Below the pieces are notes generated by a model that searched no databases, had not been told where the DNA came from, and saw only the letters and a program-made list of their open reading frames with translations. From Pseudomonas sp. ABC1 (lineage in GTDB: Bacteria; Pseudomonadota; Gammaproteobacteria; Pseudomonadales; Pseudomonadaceae): a stretch of DNA of 64,000 nt. Location of the stretch: positions 3,037,501-3,101,500 of the forward strand of contig NZ_CP058349.1 of the NCBI RefSeq assembly GCF_013395055.1, given 5' to 3'. The translations under genes were made by a program, and so were the position numbers. This document shows positions 34,637 through 44,757 of this stretch, in pieces (positions within the stretch are counted from its first letter, which is position 1; every line of letters begins with the position of its first letter).

Positions 34637-37294
34637 TCAGCAGTCCAGCGGGTTGGGTTTGGCAGGGTCGATGCCGAACTTGGCGATGGCATCGGCGACC
34701 ACCTGCGCTTCCAGCTCGCCTTCGGCGACCAGGGCTTCCAGGGCGGCGATGACCACCCAGTTACGGTCCACTTCGAAGTGGTGGCGCAACTGCTTGCGGC
34801 TGTCGCTGCGGCCGAAACCGTCGGTGCCGAGGACTTTGTAGGCCTTGCCGTCGGGGATCCACTGACGGATCTGGTCGGCGAACAGCTTCATGTAGTCGGT
34901 GGAAGCAACCACCGGCCCCTTGCGATCGGACAGGCTTTGCTCGACATAGGTGCGGCGCGGCGCTTCGGTCGGGTGCAGGCGGTTGTGGCGGTCGACGTCC
35001 AGGCCTTCGCGGCGTAGTTCGTTGAAGCTGGTGACGCTCCAGACGTCGGCGCCGATGCCGTATTCCTCGCGCAGGATCTTCGCCGCTTCGCGCACTTCGC
35101 GCAGGATGGTACCGGAGCCGAGCAATTGCACATGGCGGCCCTTGTCGGCCTGGTCCTCTTCCAGCAGGTACATGCCCTTGATGATGCCTTCTTCGACACC
35201 CTCGCCCTGGGGCAGTGCCGGCTGCTGGTAGGCCTCGTTCATCACGGTGATGTAATAGAAGATGCTCAGTTGCTCTTCGGTCATCTGGCGAATGCCTTCG
35301 CGGATGATCACGGCCAGTTCATAGCCGTAGGCCGGGTCGTAGGTGCGGCAGTTGGGGATGGTCGAGGCCAGGATGTGGCTGTGGCCGTCCTCGTGCTGCA
35401 GGCCTTCGCCGTTGAGCGTGGTGCGTCCGGCGGTGCCGCCGACGAGGAAGCCACGCGCGCGGATGTCACCGGCCGCCCAGGCCAGGTCGCCGATACGCTG
35501 GAAGCCGAACATCGAATAGAACACGTAGAACGGCAGCATCGGCTGGTTATGGTTGCTGTAGGCGGTGCCTGCGGCGATCCAGCTCGACATGGCGCCGGCT
35601 TCGTTGATGCCTTCCTCGAGGATCTGGCCCTTCTTGTCCTCGCGGTAGAACATCACCTGGTCCTTGTCCACCGGCTCGTAGAGCTGGCCGACCGAGGAGT
35701 AGATGCCCAGTTGGCGGAACATGCCTTCCATGCCGAAGGTGCGCGCTTCGTCAGGGATGATCGGCACGATGCGCGAACCGAGGTCCTTGTCCTTGACCAG
35801 TTGCGCGAGGATGCGCACGAACGCCATGGTGGTGGAGATTTCGCGGTCGCCCGAACCGTCGAGGATCGCCTTGAGGGTTTCCAGCGGTGGTGTCGGGATG
35901 CTGAAGCTCTTCTGCCGGCGTTGCGGCACAAAGCCGCCCAGCGCCTCGCGCTTCTTCAGCAGGTACTTGGCTTCCGGGCTGTCGGGCTCGGGCTTGTAGA
36001 ACGGCAGGTTTTCCAGGTCTTCGTCGCGCACCGGGATGCTGAAGTTGTCGCGGAATTTCTTCAGGCTCTCGACATCGACCTTCTTGGTGTTGTGCGCGGT
36101 GTTGGCCGCTTCGCCAGCGCCGGTGCCGTAGCCCTTGATGGTCTTGGCCAGGATGACGGTAGGCTGGCCCTTGTGGTTGACCGCCTGGTGGTAGGCCGCG
36201 TAGACCTTGTAGGGGTCGTGGCCACCACGGTTGAGCTTCCAGACTTCCGCATCGGACAGGTCTTCGACCATCTTCAGCAGTTCCGGGCGGGCGCCGAAGA
36301 AATGCTTGCGCACGAAAGCGCCGTCCTTCGCCTTGTAGTTCTGGTAGTCGCCGTCGACCACTTCGTCCATGCGCGCTTGCAGCAGGCCGGCTTCGTCCTT
36401 GGCGAACAGCGGGTCCCACAGGCGGCCCCAGATGACTTTGTTGACGTTCCAGTTGGCGCCACGGAACACGCCTTCCAGCTCCTGGATGATCTTGCCGTTG
36501 CCGCGCACCGGGCCGTCGAGGCGTTGCAGGTTGCAGTTGATGACGAAGATCAGGTTATCCAGCTTCTCGCGGCCGGCCAGGGAGATGGCGCCGAGGGATT
36601 CCGGCTCGTCGCACTCGCCGTCGCCGAGGAAGCACCAGACCTTCTGCTTGCCGGCGGGGATGAAGCCACGGTCTTCCAGGTACTTCATGAAGCGTGCCTG
36701 ATAGATCGCCTGGATCGGGCCGAGGCCCATGGACACTGTCGGGAACTGCCAGAAGTCCGGCATCAGCCAGGGGTGCGGGTAGGACGACAGGCCGTTGCCA
36801 TCGACTTCGCGGCGGAAATTGTTCAGCTGGTCTTCGCTGATGCGCCCTTCGAGGAAGGCGCGGGCGTAGACGCCGGGAGAGGCGTGGCCCTGGAAGTAGA
36901 TCAGGTCGCCGCCGTGTTCTTCGGTCGGGGCCTGGAAGAAGTAGTTGAAGCCGATGTCGTAGAGCGTCGCGCTGGAGGCGAATGTGGAAATATGCCCACC
37001 CAGATCAGGGTCCGCCATGTTGGTGCGCATTACCATGGCCAGTGCGTTCCAGCGGACCAGGGAGCGGATACGGCGCTCCATGAACAGGTCGCCGGGCATG
37101 CGCGCTTCATGGGTAACCGGGATGGTGTTGCGGTACGGCGTGGTGATCGCATAAGGCAGTTGTGTGCCGCTGCGGGTAGCCAACTCGCCCAGGCGGGTCA
37201 TCAGATAGTTGGCTCTGTCCTGCCCTTCGTTCTCCAGTACGGATTCGAGGGCGTCCAGCCATTCCTGGGTTTCGATTGGATCGAGATCTTGCAT
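34637..37294 (-). CDS. aceE: Pyruvate dehydrogenase E1 component
   Basis: An 885-residue homodimeric E1 that decarboxylates pyruvate with thiamine diphosphate and acetylates E2. ThDP-binding residues are seen in GDGECDEPESLGAI followed by the NCNLQRLDGPV segment; the start MQDLDPIETQEWLDALESVL is the conserved Pseudomonas one, so ATG 37294 is chosen over the open-frame start 37342. First gene of the aceEF operon, divergent from glnE, with a palindromic operator candidate about 115 bases upstream. Confidence 0.96.
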   Translation of the reverse strand: MQDLDPIETQEWLDALESVLENEGQDRANYLMTRLGELATRSGTQLPYAITTPYRNTIPVTHEARMPGDLFMERRIRSLVRWNALAMVMRTNMADPDLGGHISTFASSATLYDIGFNYFFQAPTEEHGGDLIYFQGHASPGVYARAFLEGRISEDQLNNFRREVDGNGLSSYPHPWLMPDFWQFPTVSMGLGPIQAIYQARFMKYLEDRGFIPAGKQKVWCFLGDGECDEPESLGAISLAGREKLDNLIFVINCNLQRLDGPVRGNGKIIQELEGVFRGANWNVNKVIWGRLWDPLFAKDEAGLLQARMDEVVDGDYQNYKAKDGAFVRKHFFGARPELLKMVEDLSDAEVWKLNRGGHDPYKVYAAYHQAVNHKGQPTVILAKTIKGYGTGAGEAANTAHNTKKVDVESLKKFRDNFSIPVRDEDLENLPFYKPEPDSPEAKYLLKKREALGGFVPQRRQKSFSIPTPPLETLKAILDGSGDREISTTMAFVRILAQLVKDKDLGSRIVPIIPDEARTFGMEGMFRQLGIYSSVGQLYEPVDKDQVMFYREDKKGQILEEGINEAGAMSSWIAAGTAYSNHNQPMLPFYVFYSMFGFQRIGDLAWAAGDIRARGFLVGGTAGRTTLNGEGLQHEDGHSHILASTIPNCRTYDPAYGYELAVIIREGIRQMTEEQLSIFYYITVMNEAYQQPALPQGEGVEEGIIKGMYLLEEDQADKGRHVQLLGSGTILREVREAAKILREEYGIGADVWSVTSFNELRREGLDVDRHNRLHPTEAPRRTYVEQSLSDRKGPVVASTDYMKLFADQIRQWIPDGKAYKVLGTDGFGRSDSRKQLRHHFEVDRNWVVIAALEALVAEGELEAQVVADAIAKFGIDPAKPNPLDC

Positions 37295-37408
37295 GGCTTG
37301 CTCCATGGCGGAAAGGCTTCCAGAATCGGTCGCCTGCTGCACGATCGGCTTCGTGAGCCGATGCGGTATATGTTCTTGGATTATGGGCCGGGGGTAAGAA
37401 CCGGGCTG

Positions 37409-37423
37409 TGTAGTTTTACTACA
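37409..37423. promoter_or_regulatory. Palindromic operator candidate between aceE and glnE
   Basis: TGTAGTTTTACTACA is a perfect inverted repeat (TGTAGT-N3-ACTACA) in the 248-base gap between divergent aceE and glnE. The half-site and spacing fit GntR/FadR-type regulators, a group that includes PdhR, the pyruvate-responsive controller of aceEF in enterobacteria. The regulator here is not identified. The remainder of the gap shows no gene. Confidence 0.55.
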
Positions 37424-37542
37424 AAAGCCGCAAATGATCAGCCCCCCGCCAATAACTTTAGTCGTGAAACCCTTGCGATGACTCCCGTGCGCGGTCCCGG
37501 GACAAGGGGTTCACCGCCCGGATTATCGCGATAAGGATACTT

Positions 37543-40464
37543 ATGAGCCTGCCATCGCTGGTCAGTTTGCCCGTTTCACTTGAACCTTTTGTCCAGCGTG
37601 CGAAGGATGCGTTCCTTGCCGCGGGTGGCGACTGGACGAACTGGCCTGATGCGCGACGCGAGGCTTTCGCGCACGTCTGTGCCGCCAGCGACTTCGTTGC
37701 CGAACAGGTCGGGCGGGATGCGCAATTGCTGGTGCAACTGGCCGACGAGGGTTTGCTGGAGCGCCCCCTGGCAGTCGGTGAGCTACGAGCCCAACTGGCC
37801 GAGCGCATCGCCGACTGTACGGACGAGAACGCGCTGGCGGTGCTGCTGCGCCGCTATCGCAACCGTCATCAGGTGCGCATCATCTGGCGCGACCTGACGC
37901 GCCAGGCGGACCTTGCGCAAACCTGCCGCGACCTCTCCGACATGGCTGATGCCTGTATCGACCTGGCCTACCACTGGCTCTACGAGCGCCAGTGCCAGCA
38001 GTACGGCACGCCGATCGGCTACCGCACCGGCAAGCCTCAGCATCTGGTGATCCTCGGCATGGGCAAGCTGGGTGCCCATGAGCTCAACCTGTCCTCGGAC
38101 ATCGACCTGATCTTCGGCTACCCGGAGAGCGGCGAGACCGAGGGCGCCAAGCGTTCGCTGGACAACCAGGAGTTCTTCGTTCGCCTGGGGCAGAAGCTGA
38201 TCAAGGCGCTGGATGCGATCACCGTCGACGGTTTCGTCTTCCGTGTCGACATGCGCCTGCGTCCCTACGGCTCGGCCGGGCCGCTGGTCTACAGCTTCAA
38301 TGCGCTGGAACTGTATTACCAGGACCAGGGGCGCGACTGGGAGCGCTACGCGATGATCAAGGCGCGGGTGGTCGGCGGCGACCAGCAGGCCGGCAAGGAG
38401 TTGCTGAAAATGCTGCAGCCCTTCGTCTACCGGCGCTACCTGGACTTTTCCGCCATCGAAGCGCTGCGCAGCATGAAGCAACTGATCCAGCAGGAAGTGC
38501 GGCGCAAGGGCATGGCGGCCAATATCAAGCTGGGCGCTGGCGGTATCCGCGAGGTGGAGTTCATCGCCCAGGCCTTCCAGTTGATCCACGGCGGGCGCGA
38601 TCTGAGCCTGCAGCAGCGGCCGCTGCTCAAGGTGCTGGCGACCCTGGAAGGGCAGGGCTATATGCCGGGTGAGGCGGTGACGGAGCTACGCGAGGGTTAT
38701 GAGTTTCTGCGTTATGTCGAGCATGGCTTGCAGGCCATCGCCGACCGCCAGACGCAGATGCTGCCGGACAACGACACCGATTGCGCGCGCCTGGCCTTCA
38801 TGCTCGGTTTCGAGAACTGGACGGCGTTCCACGAGCAACTGCTGTACTGGCGCGGCCGGGTCGACTGGCACTTCCGCCAGGTGATCGCCGACCCGGATGA
38901 AGACGAGGATGCCGACGGCGAACTGCTGGGGGCCGGTGAATGGTCGCCGCTGTGGGAGGACGCCTGGGACGAGGAGTCCGCCAGCCGTCAGTTGCAGGAC
39001 GCCGGCTTCGTCGATGGCCTGGCAGCCTGCCGGCGCCTGGCCGACCTGCGCAAGGCCAGCCAGGTGCGCACCATGCAGCGCATCGGCCGCGAGCGGCTGG
39101 ATGCCTTTATTCCACGCCTGCTGGCGCAGGTGGTCGAGCAGGACAATCCGGACCTGGTGCTGGAGCGCGTGTTGCCGCTGGTGGAGGCCGTGGCGCGTCG
39201 CTCCGCCTATCTGCTGCTGCTGACGGAAAACCCTCGGGCCTTGCAGCGTTTGCTGGAGCTGTGCGCGGCCAGTCCGTGGATCGCCGAGCAGATCGCCCGC
39301 TACCCGCTGCTGCTTGACGAACTGCTGAACGCCGGGCGTCTCTACACGCCGCCGCAGGCACCGGAGCTGGCTTCCGAATTGCGTGAGCGGCTGGCACGCA
39401 TTCCCGAGGATGACCTGGAACAACAGATGGAGGCGCTGCGTCACTTCAAGCTGGCGCACCGCCTGCGCGGCGCGGCGTCCGAGATCGCCGGCACCTTGCC
39501 GCTGATGAAGGTCAGCGACTACCTGACCTGGCTGGCCGAGGCGATTCTCGAACAGGTGCTGGCGTTGGCCTGGCGGCATACCGTGGCACGGCATGGCCAG
39601 CCGAAGCGGGCCGACGGCAGTCTGTGCGATCCGGCCTTTATCATCGTCGGCTATGGCAAGGTCGGTGGCATCGAGCTGGGGCACGGCTCCGACCTCGACC
39701 TTGTGTTCCTCCACGATGGCGACCCGAATGCCGAGACCGATGGCCTCAAGCCCATCGACGGCGCGCAGTTCTTCACCCGGCTGGGGCAGCGCATCATCCA
39801 TATGCTGACCACCCAGACCACCTCCGGGCAGCTCTACGAAGTCGATATGCGCCTGCGCCCATCCGGTGCGTCGGGGCTGCTGGTCTGCTCGCTGGCGGCG
39901 TTCGAACGCTATCAGGGCGACGAGGCCTGGACCTGGGAGCACCAGGCGCTGGTGCGTGCGCGGGTGCTGGTCGGTTGCCTGCAGGTCGGGGCGGCATTCG
40001 AGCGCATTCGCGGGCAAGTGCTCGGGCGCGAGCGTGACCTGGCGGTGCTGCGCCAGGAAGTCAGCGAGATGCGCGCGAAGATGCGCGACAACCTCGGTAC
40101 GCGCAGCAGCCATGCCGGCACGGGTGAGAACGCCTTCGATCCCGCCGTGCCCTTCAACCTCAAGCAGGATGCTGGAGGTATCGTGGATATCGAATTTATG
40201 GTGCAATACGCGGCCCTGGCGTGGTCGCACCGGCATCCGGAGCTGCTGCGCTACACCGATAACATCCGCATTCTCGATGGGTTGGAGCAGGCCGGGCTGA
40301 TGACTGGCGATGAGGTGCGGCTGCTGCAGGATGCCTACAAGGCCTACCGCGCGGCGGCGCACCGGCAATCACTGCAGAAACTGCCCGGAGTGGTGAGTGG
40401 GGAGCAATTCCATGACGAACGCCTGGCGGTGATGCGCCTGTGGCGTCACCTGGGGCTCGACTGA
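37543..40464 (+). CDS. glnE: Bifunctional glutamine synthetase adenylyltransferase/deadenylase
   Basis: A 973-residue enzyme that adenylylates and deadenylylates glutamine synthetase in response to PII protein and glutamine. Two nucleotidyltransferase domains are visible: an N-terminal one with GMGKLGAHELNLSSDIDLIFGYP (deadenylylase) and a C-terminal one with GYGKVGGIELGHGSDLDLVFL (adenylyltransferase), each followed by a helical GlnD-PII-uridylyltransferase-like region (VDMRLRP motifs). Length and frame are normal. ATAAGGA precedes the ATG. Confidence 0.97.
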   Translation: MSLPSLVSLPVSLEPFVQRAKDAFLAAGGDWTNWPDARREAFAHVCAASDFVAEQVGRDAQLLVQLADEGLLERPLAVGELRAQLAERIADCTDENALAVLLRRYRNRHQVRIIWRDLTRQADLAQTCRDLSDMADACIDLAYHWLYERQCQQYGTPIGYRTGKPQHLVILGMGKLGAHELNLSSDIDLIFGYPESGETEGAKRSLDNQEFFVRLGQKLIKALDAITVDGFVFRVDMRLRPYGSAGPLVYSFNALELYYQDQGRDWERYAMIKARVVGGDQQAGKELLKMLQPFVYRRYLDFSAIEALRSMKQLIQQEVRRKGMAANIKLGAGGIREVEFIAQAFQLIHGGRDLSLQQRPLLKVLATLEGQGYMPGEAVTELREGYEFLRYVEHGLQAIADRQTQMLPDNDTDCARLAFMLGFENWTAFHEQLLYWRGRVDWHFRQVIADPDEDEDADGELLGAGEWSPLWEDAWDEESASRQLQDAGFVDGLAACRRLADLRKASQVRTMQRIGRERLDAFIPRLLAQVVEQDNPDLVLERVLPLVEAVARRSAYLLLLTENPRALQRLLELCAASPWIAEQIARYPLLLDELLNAGRLYTPPQAPELASELRERLARIPEDDLEQQMEALRHFKLAHRLRGAASEIAGTLPLMKVSDYLTWLAEAILEQVLALAWRHTVARHGQPKRADGSLCDPAFIIVGYGKVGGIELGHGSDLDLVFLHDGDPNAETDGLKPIDGAQFFTRLGQRIIHMLTTQTTSGQLYEVDMRLRPSGASGLLVCSLAAFERYQGDEAWTWEHQALVRARVLVGCLQVGAAFERIRGQVLGRERDLAVLRQEVSEMRAKMRDNLGTRSSHAGTGENAFDPAVPFNLKQDAGGIVDIEFMVQYAALAWSHRHPELLRYTDNIRILDGLEQAGLMTGDEVRLLQDAYKAYRAAAHRQSLQKLPGVVSGEQFHDERLAVMRLWRHLGLD

Positions 40465-40524
40465 TGAAGCTCGTGGCCTGCGTCTGGACTCAACCAAAAG
40501 CGAATTCTTGAGGAGCTGGCAACG

Positions 40525-41448
40525 ATGTCGATGTCCGATCGTGATGGCGTGATCTGGTATGACGGCGAACTGGTGCAGTGGCGCGATGCGACCACCCATG
40601 TACTGACCCATACCCTGCACTACGGCATGGGCGTGTTCGAAGGCGTGCGCGCCTACCAGACCCCGACCGGCACCGCCGTGTTCCGTCTGCAGGCGCACAC
40701 CGACCGCCTGTTCGACTCTGCCCACATCATGGGCATGAAGATTCCCTACACCAAGGAAGAGATCAACGAGGCGACCCGTGCCGCCGTGCGCGAGAACGGC
40801 CTGGACAGCGCCTATATCCGCCCGATGGCGTTCTACGGTTCCGAAGGCATGGGCATCCGCGCCGACAGCCTGAAGGTGCACGTGATCGTCGCCGCCTGGC
40901 ACTGGGGCGCCTACATGGGCGACGAAGCGCTGCAGAACGGCATCAAGGTGCGCACCAGCTCCTTCACTCGCCACCACGTCAACATCGCCATGACCCGCGC
41001 CAAGGCCAACGGCAACTACATCAACTCGATGCTGGCGTTGCAGGAAGCGGTATCCGGCGGCGCCGACGAAGCCATGTTGCTGGACCCGGAGGGCTACGTT
41101 GCCGAGGGTTCGGGCGAGAACATCTTCCTGGTCAAGAACGGCGTGGTCTACACCCCGGAAGTGACCTCCTGCCTGAACGGCATCACCCGCGCCACCGTGC
41201 TGACCCTGGCCAAAGAGCTGGGCATCGACGTGGTCGAGAAGCGCATCACCCGCGACGAGGTGTATATCGCCGACGAGGCCTTCTTCACTGGCACCGCCGC
41301 TGAGGTCACGCCGATTCGAGAAGTCGATGGCCGCCAGATCGGCATCGGCCGCCGTGGTCCGGTCACCGAGAAGCTGCAAAAAGCCTATTTCGACCTGGTC
41401 ACCGGCAAGACCGATGTCCATGGCGATTGGCGTACGCCGGTGAAATAA
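40525..41448 (+). CDS. ilvE: Branched-chain amino acid aminotransferase
   Basis: A 307-residue class IV PLP aminotransferase for the last step of Ile, Leu and Val synthesis. Motifs include LHYGMGVFEGVRAY, the PLP-Lys region RTSSFTRHHVNIAMTRAKANGNYINSMLA, EGSGENIFLVKNG and the TGTAAEVTPIREVDGR signature. TTGAGGAGCTGG precedes the ATG. Stands alone between glnE and the LPS core genes. Confidence 0.95.
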   Translation: MSMSDRDGVIWYDGELVQWRDATTHVLTHTLHYGMGVFEGVRAYQTPTGTAVFRLQAHTDRLFDSAHIMGMKIPYTKEEINEATRAAVRENGLDSAYIRPMAFYGSEGMGIRADSLKVHVIVAAWHWGAYMGDEALQNGIKVRTSSFTRHHVNIAMTRAKANGNYINSMLALQEAVSGGADEAMLLDPEGYVAEGSGENIFLVKNGVVYTPEVTSCLNGITRATVLTLAKELGIDVVEKRITRDEVYIADEAFFTGTAAEVTPIREVDGRQIGIGRRGPVTEKLQKAYFDLVTGKTDVHGDWRTPVK

Positions 41449-41530
41449 GCGGCAAGCGCCAAGCGGCAGGTTGCAAGTGGTTCGCACCGCTTCTGCTTGC
41501 CGCTTGAGGCTTGCAGCTTGTAGCTGCTCT
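41449..41530. repeat. REP-like intergenic repeat before waaF
   Basis: The spacer contains GCGGCAAGCG-type and TTGCCGCTTGAGGCTTGCAGC-type stretches that are largely inverted relative to each other and can fold into a long imperfect hairpin. Similar sequence recurs at about 48,543-48,580 (TTGCCGCTTGAAGCCTGCAG) and in part at 26,496-26,520. Such dispersed palindromic repeats are common between Pseudomonas genes. Confidence 0.6.
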
Positions 41531-42562
41531 ATGAATATTCTGATTATCGGCCCCAGCTGGGTAGGCGACATGGTGATGGCGCAGACGCTGTTCGTCTGCC
41601 TCAAGCAGCGCCACCCCGACTGCCAGATCGACGTGCTGGCACCCGAGTGGAGTCGACCCATTCTCGAACGCATGCCGGAAGTACGGCAGGCGCTGAGCTT
41701 TCCCCTCGGCCATGGCGTGCTGGACCTGGCCACCCGGCGCAAGGTCGGCCGGGGGCTGCGTGGCCAGTACGACCAGGCGATCCTGTTGCCCAACTCGCTG
41801 AAGTCGGCGCTGGTGCCGTTCTTTGCCCGTATTCCGCTGCGTACCGGCTGGAAGGGCGAGATGCGCTACGGCCTGCTGAACGACCTGCGCACGCTCGACA
41901 AACAGCGCTATCCGCTGATGATCGAGCGCTTCATGGCGCTGGCCTTCGAGCCAGGTGCCGAGCTGCCGAAGCCTTACCCGAACCCGCATCTGCGGATCGA
42001 GCCAGCCAGTCGCGAAGCGGCGCTGGCACGGTTTGGCCTGACGCTGGATCGTCCGGTGCTGGCGCTGTGCCCGGGCGCCGAGTTCGGCGAGTCCAAGCGC
42101 TGGCCGGCCGAGTATTTCGCCGAGGTCGCCGAAGGGCGCGTGCGTGAAGGCTGGCAGGTCTGGTTGTTCGGCTCGAAGAACGACCATCCGGTGGGTGAGT
42201 CGATTCGCGAGCGGCTGATTCCGGGCTTGCGCGAAGAGGTGACCAACCTGGCCGGGGAGACCTCTCTGGCCGAGGCCATCGACCTCTTGTCCTGTGCTGC
42301 CGCCGTGGTTTCCAACGACTCCGGGTTGATGCATGTCGCCGCGGCCCTGCAACGGCCACTGGTGGCCGTCTATGGTTCGACCTCGCCGGCTTTCACGCCG
42401 CCGCTGGCGGAAGAGGTGGAAGTGGTGCGCCTGGGGCTGGAGTGCAGCCCCTGTTTCGAGCGCACCTGTCGCTATGGCCATAACAACTGCATGCGCGAGT
42501 TGAAACCGCAGGCGGTGGCGCAGGCGCTGGACCGCCTCGGGCCGCAAACGGTCGAGGGCTGA
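41531..42562 (+). CDS. waaF: LPS ADP-heptosyltransferase II
   Basis: A 343-residue GT9-family enzyme adding the second L-glycero-D-manno-heptose to the LPS inner core on the cytoplasmic face. It shows the start MNILIIGPSWVGDMVMAQTLF and the nucleotide-sugar signature LCPGAEFGESKRWP, then VSNDSGLMHVAAAL and SPCFERTC. The open frame extends 20 codons into the upstream repeat; ATG 41531 is the family start. First gene of a tightly packed operon with waaC two bases downstream. Confidence 0.95.
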   Translation: MNILIIGPSWVGDMVMAQTLFVCLKQRHPDCQIDVLAPEWSRPILERMPEVRQALSFPLGHGVLDLATRRKVGRGLRGQYDQAILLPNSLKSALVPFFARIPLRTGWKGEMRYGLLNDLRTLDKQRYPLMIERFMALAFEPGAELPKPYPNPHLRIEPASREAALARFGLTLDRPVLALCPGAEFGESKRWPAEYFAEVAEGRVREGWQVWLFGSKNDHPVGESIRERLIPGLREEVTNLAGETSLAEAIDLLSCAAAVVSNDSGLMHVAAALQRPLVAVYGSTSPAFTPPLAEEVEVVRLGLECSPCFERTCRYGHNNCMRELKPQAVAQALDRLGPQTVEG

Positions 42563-42564
42563 AC

Positions 42565-43566
42565 ATGCGCGTACTGCTGGTCAAGACGTCCTCCCTGGGG
42601 GACGTCGTCCATACCTTGCCGGCGTTGACCGACGCCCAGCGCGCCATTCCCGGTATCCGTTTCGACTGGGTGGTGGAAGAGGGCTTCGCCGAGATTCCCG
42701 CCTGGCATCCCGCCGTCGGCGAGGTGATCCCGGTGGCGATCCGCCGCTGGCGCAAACACCCCTTCGATACCTGGCGCAACGGCGAGTGGCGAGCCTTCAA
42801 GGCGCGCCTGCGGGCGCAGCGCTACGACCTGGTGATCGATGCCCAGGGCTTGCTCAAGAGTGCCTGGTTGACCCGTTATATCCAGGCGCCGGTGGCCGGG
42901 CTGGACGCCGCTTCGGCGCGCGAGCCGCTGGCGGCACGCTTCTATGACCGACGCTACAACGTTCCCCGCGAGCAGCATGCGCTGGAGCGCGTGCGCCAGT
43001 TGTTCGCCCAGGCTCTCGGTTATGTGCTGCCGACGACCCAGGCCGACTACGGGTTGGACCGAGATCGCCTGGAGATTCCCACTGGCGAGCCTTATCTGTT
43101 GTTTCTGCACGGCACGACCTGGGCCAGCAAGCATTGGCCGGAGGCCGACTGGCGCGCCCTGGCCGAGCGCATGGCGCAGCAGGGCTGGGCGGTACGCCTA
43201 CCCTGGGGCAACGCGGCCGAGAAAGCCCGTGCCGAACGGATCGCCGCCGGCCTGGAACGGGTCGAGGTGTTGCCCAGGCTGAACCTGGCCGGAGTGGCCG
43301 GGGTGATCGCCGGCGCGCGCGCCTGTGTCGCGGTGGATACTGGCCTGGGGCACTTGGCGGCGGCGCTGGATGTCCCGTCCATTTCCCTCTATGGCCCGAC
43401 CCTGCCGGGTAGGGTCGGTGCTTATGGCCGCGGGCAAGTGCACCTGTGTGCCAGTGGGCCGAACGCAGGCAGCGGCGATCGGAAGAAACCTTGCTTCGAT
43501 GGCCTGGGCGTGGAGCAGGTCGCTACGGCGTTGCAGTCATTGTTGGCCGATGAGGCAGTGCGATGA
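42565..43566 (+). CDS. waaC: LPS heptosyltransferase I
   Basis: A 333-residue GT9 enzyme transferring the first heptose to Kdo2-lipid A. Motifs: MRVLLVKTSSLGDVVHTLPAL, FLHGTTWASKHWPEADW and AVDTGLGHLAAALDVPSISLYGPT. It starts two bases after the waaF stop. A 67-base spacer to waaG contains a short GGCGCGGGCTTGCCCGTG inverted repeat. Confidence 0.94.
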   Translation: MRVLLVKTSSLGDVVHTLPALTDAQRAIPGIRFDWVVEEGFAEIPAWHPAVGEVIPVAIRRWRKHPFDTWRNGEWRAFKARLRAQRYDLVIDAQGLLKSAWLTRYIQAPVAGLDAASAREPLAARFYDRRYNVPREQHALERVRQLFAQALGYVLPTTQADYGLDRDRLEIPTGEPYLLFLHGTTWASKHWPEADWRALAERMAQQGWAVRLPWGNAAEKARAERIAAGLERVEVLPRLNLAGVAGVIAGARACVAVDTGLGHLAAALDVPSISLYGPTLPGRVGAYGRGQVHLCASGPNAGSGDRKKPCFDGLGVEQVATALQSLLADEAVR

Positions 43567-43633
43567 ACGCCGGCTTCATTACTTTCTTTCCCCCCTACAG
43601 GCGCGGGCTTGCCCGTGAAGGGTATCTGGCCCC

Positions 43634-44755
43634 ATGACCCTGGCGTTCGTCCTCTACAAATATTTTCCCTTCGGCGGCTTGCAGCGGGATTTCCTGCGCA
43701 TCGCCCTGGAGTGCCAGGCACGCGGGCATGCCATTCGCGTCTACACGCCGATCTGGGAAGGCGAGGTGCCGGCTGGGTTCGACGTGCGGGTGGCGCCGGT
43801 GAAGGCGCTGTTCAACCACTGGCGCAACGAGAAATTCACCACCTGGGTGCAGGCCGATCTGGCGCGTGACCCGGTGGAGCGGGTGGTCGGTTTCAACAAG
43901 ATGCCGGGCCTGGATGTCTACTACGCCGCCGATGGCTGCTACGAGGACAAGGCGCAAACCCTGCGTAACCCGCTCTACAAGCGCTGGGGGCGCTACAAAC
44001 ATTTTGCCGAGTACGAGCGCGCGGTGTTTTCGCCGGCATCCGGCACCGAGATCCTGATGATCTCCGAGGTGCAGCAGCCGCTGTTCATCAAGCATTACGG
44101 GACGCCGCTGGAGCGCTTCCACCTGCTGCCGCCGGGCATCGCGCCGGATCGGCGTGCGCCGGCCAATGCGGCCGAGATCCGCACCGCGTTCCGCCAGGAG
44201 TTCGGCCTGGCAGACGACGACCTGCTGCTGGTGCAGATTGGTTCCGGCTTCAAGACCAAGGGCCTGGATCGCAGCCTGAAGGCCTTGGCCGCGCTGCCTC
44301 GTGAGTTGAAAGTGCGTACCCGGTTGATCGCCATCGGTCAGGATGATCCGCGCGCCTTCCTGTTGCAGACCAAGGCACTGGGGCTGTCCGAGCAGGTCAG
44401 CATCCTCAAGGGGCGCAGCGACATTCCGCGCTTCCTGCTCGGCGCCGACCTGCTGATCCATCCGGCTTACAACGAAAACACCGGTACCGTGCTGCTGGAG
44501 GCGCTGGTGTCGGGGCTGCCGGTGCTGGTCACCGAAGTCTGTGGCTACGCCCACTATATCGAGGATGCCGACGCCGGCCGGGTGTTGCACGGCCCCTTCG
44601 AACAGGCAGGTCTCGATGGGCTGCTGGCAGAGATGCTGGCCGACGACGCGGCCCGTGCCCGCTGGAGCGCCAATGGCCTGGCGTTCGCCGAGCAGGCGGA
44701 CCTGTACTCGATGCCGCAGCGCGCGGCAGACGTGATCCTGGCAGAGCGGGGGTGA
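43634..44755 (+). CDS. waaG: LPS core glucosyltransferase WaaG
   Basis: A 373-residue GT4 (GT-B fold) enzyme adding the first hexose to heptose II of the inner core (in P. aeruginosa a GalN-type residue). Start MTLAFVLYKYFPFGGLQRDFLRIALE and the C-terminal NENTGTVLLEALVSGLPVLVTEVCGYA with catalytic Glu pattern are diagnostic. Its TGA overlaps the upstream GTG alternative start of waaP and precedes the waaP ATG by two bases. Confidence 0.93.
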   Translation: MTLAFVLYKYFPFGGLQRDFLRIALECQARGHAIRVYTPIWEGEVPAGFDVRVAPVKALFNHWRNEKFTTWVQADLARDPVERVVGFNKMPGLDVYYAADGCYEDKAQTLRNPLYKRWGRYKHFAEYERAVFSPASGTEILMISEVQQPLFIKHYGTPLERFHLLPPGIAPDRRAPANAAEIRTAFRQEFGLADDDLLLVQIGSGFKTKGLDRSLKALAALPRELKVRTRLIAIGQDDPRAFLLQTKALGLSEQVSILKGRSDIPRFLLGADLLIHPAYNENTGTVLLEALVSGLPVLVTEVCGYAHYIEDADAGRVLHGPFEQAGLDGLLAEMLADDAARARWSANGLAFAEQADLYSMPQRAADVILAERG

Positions 44756-44757
44756 CG

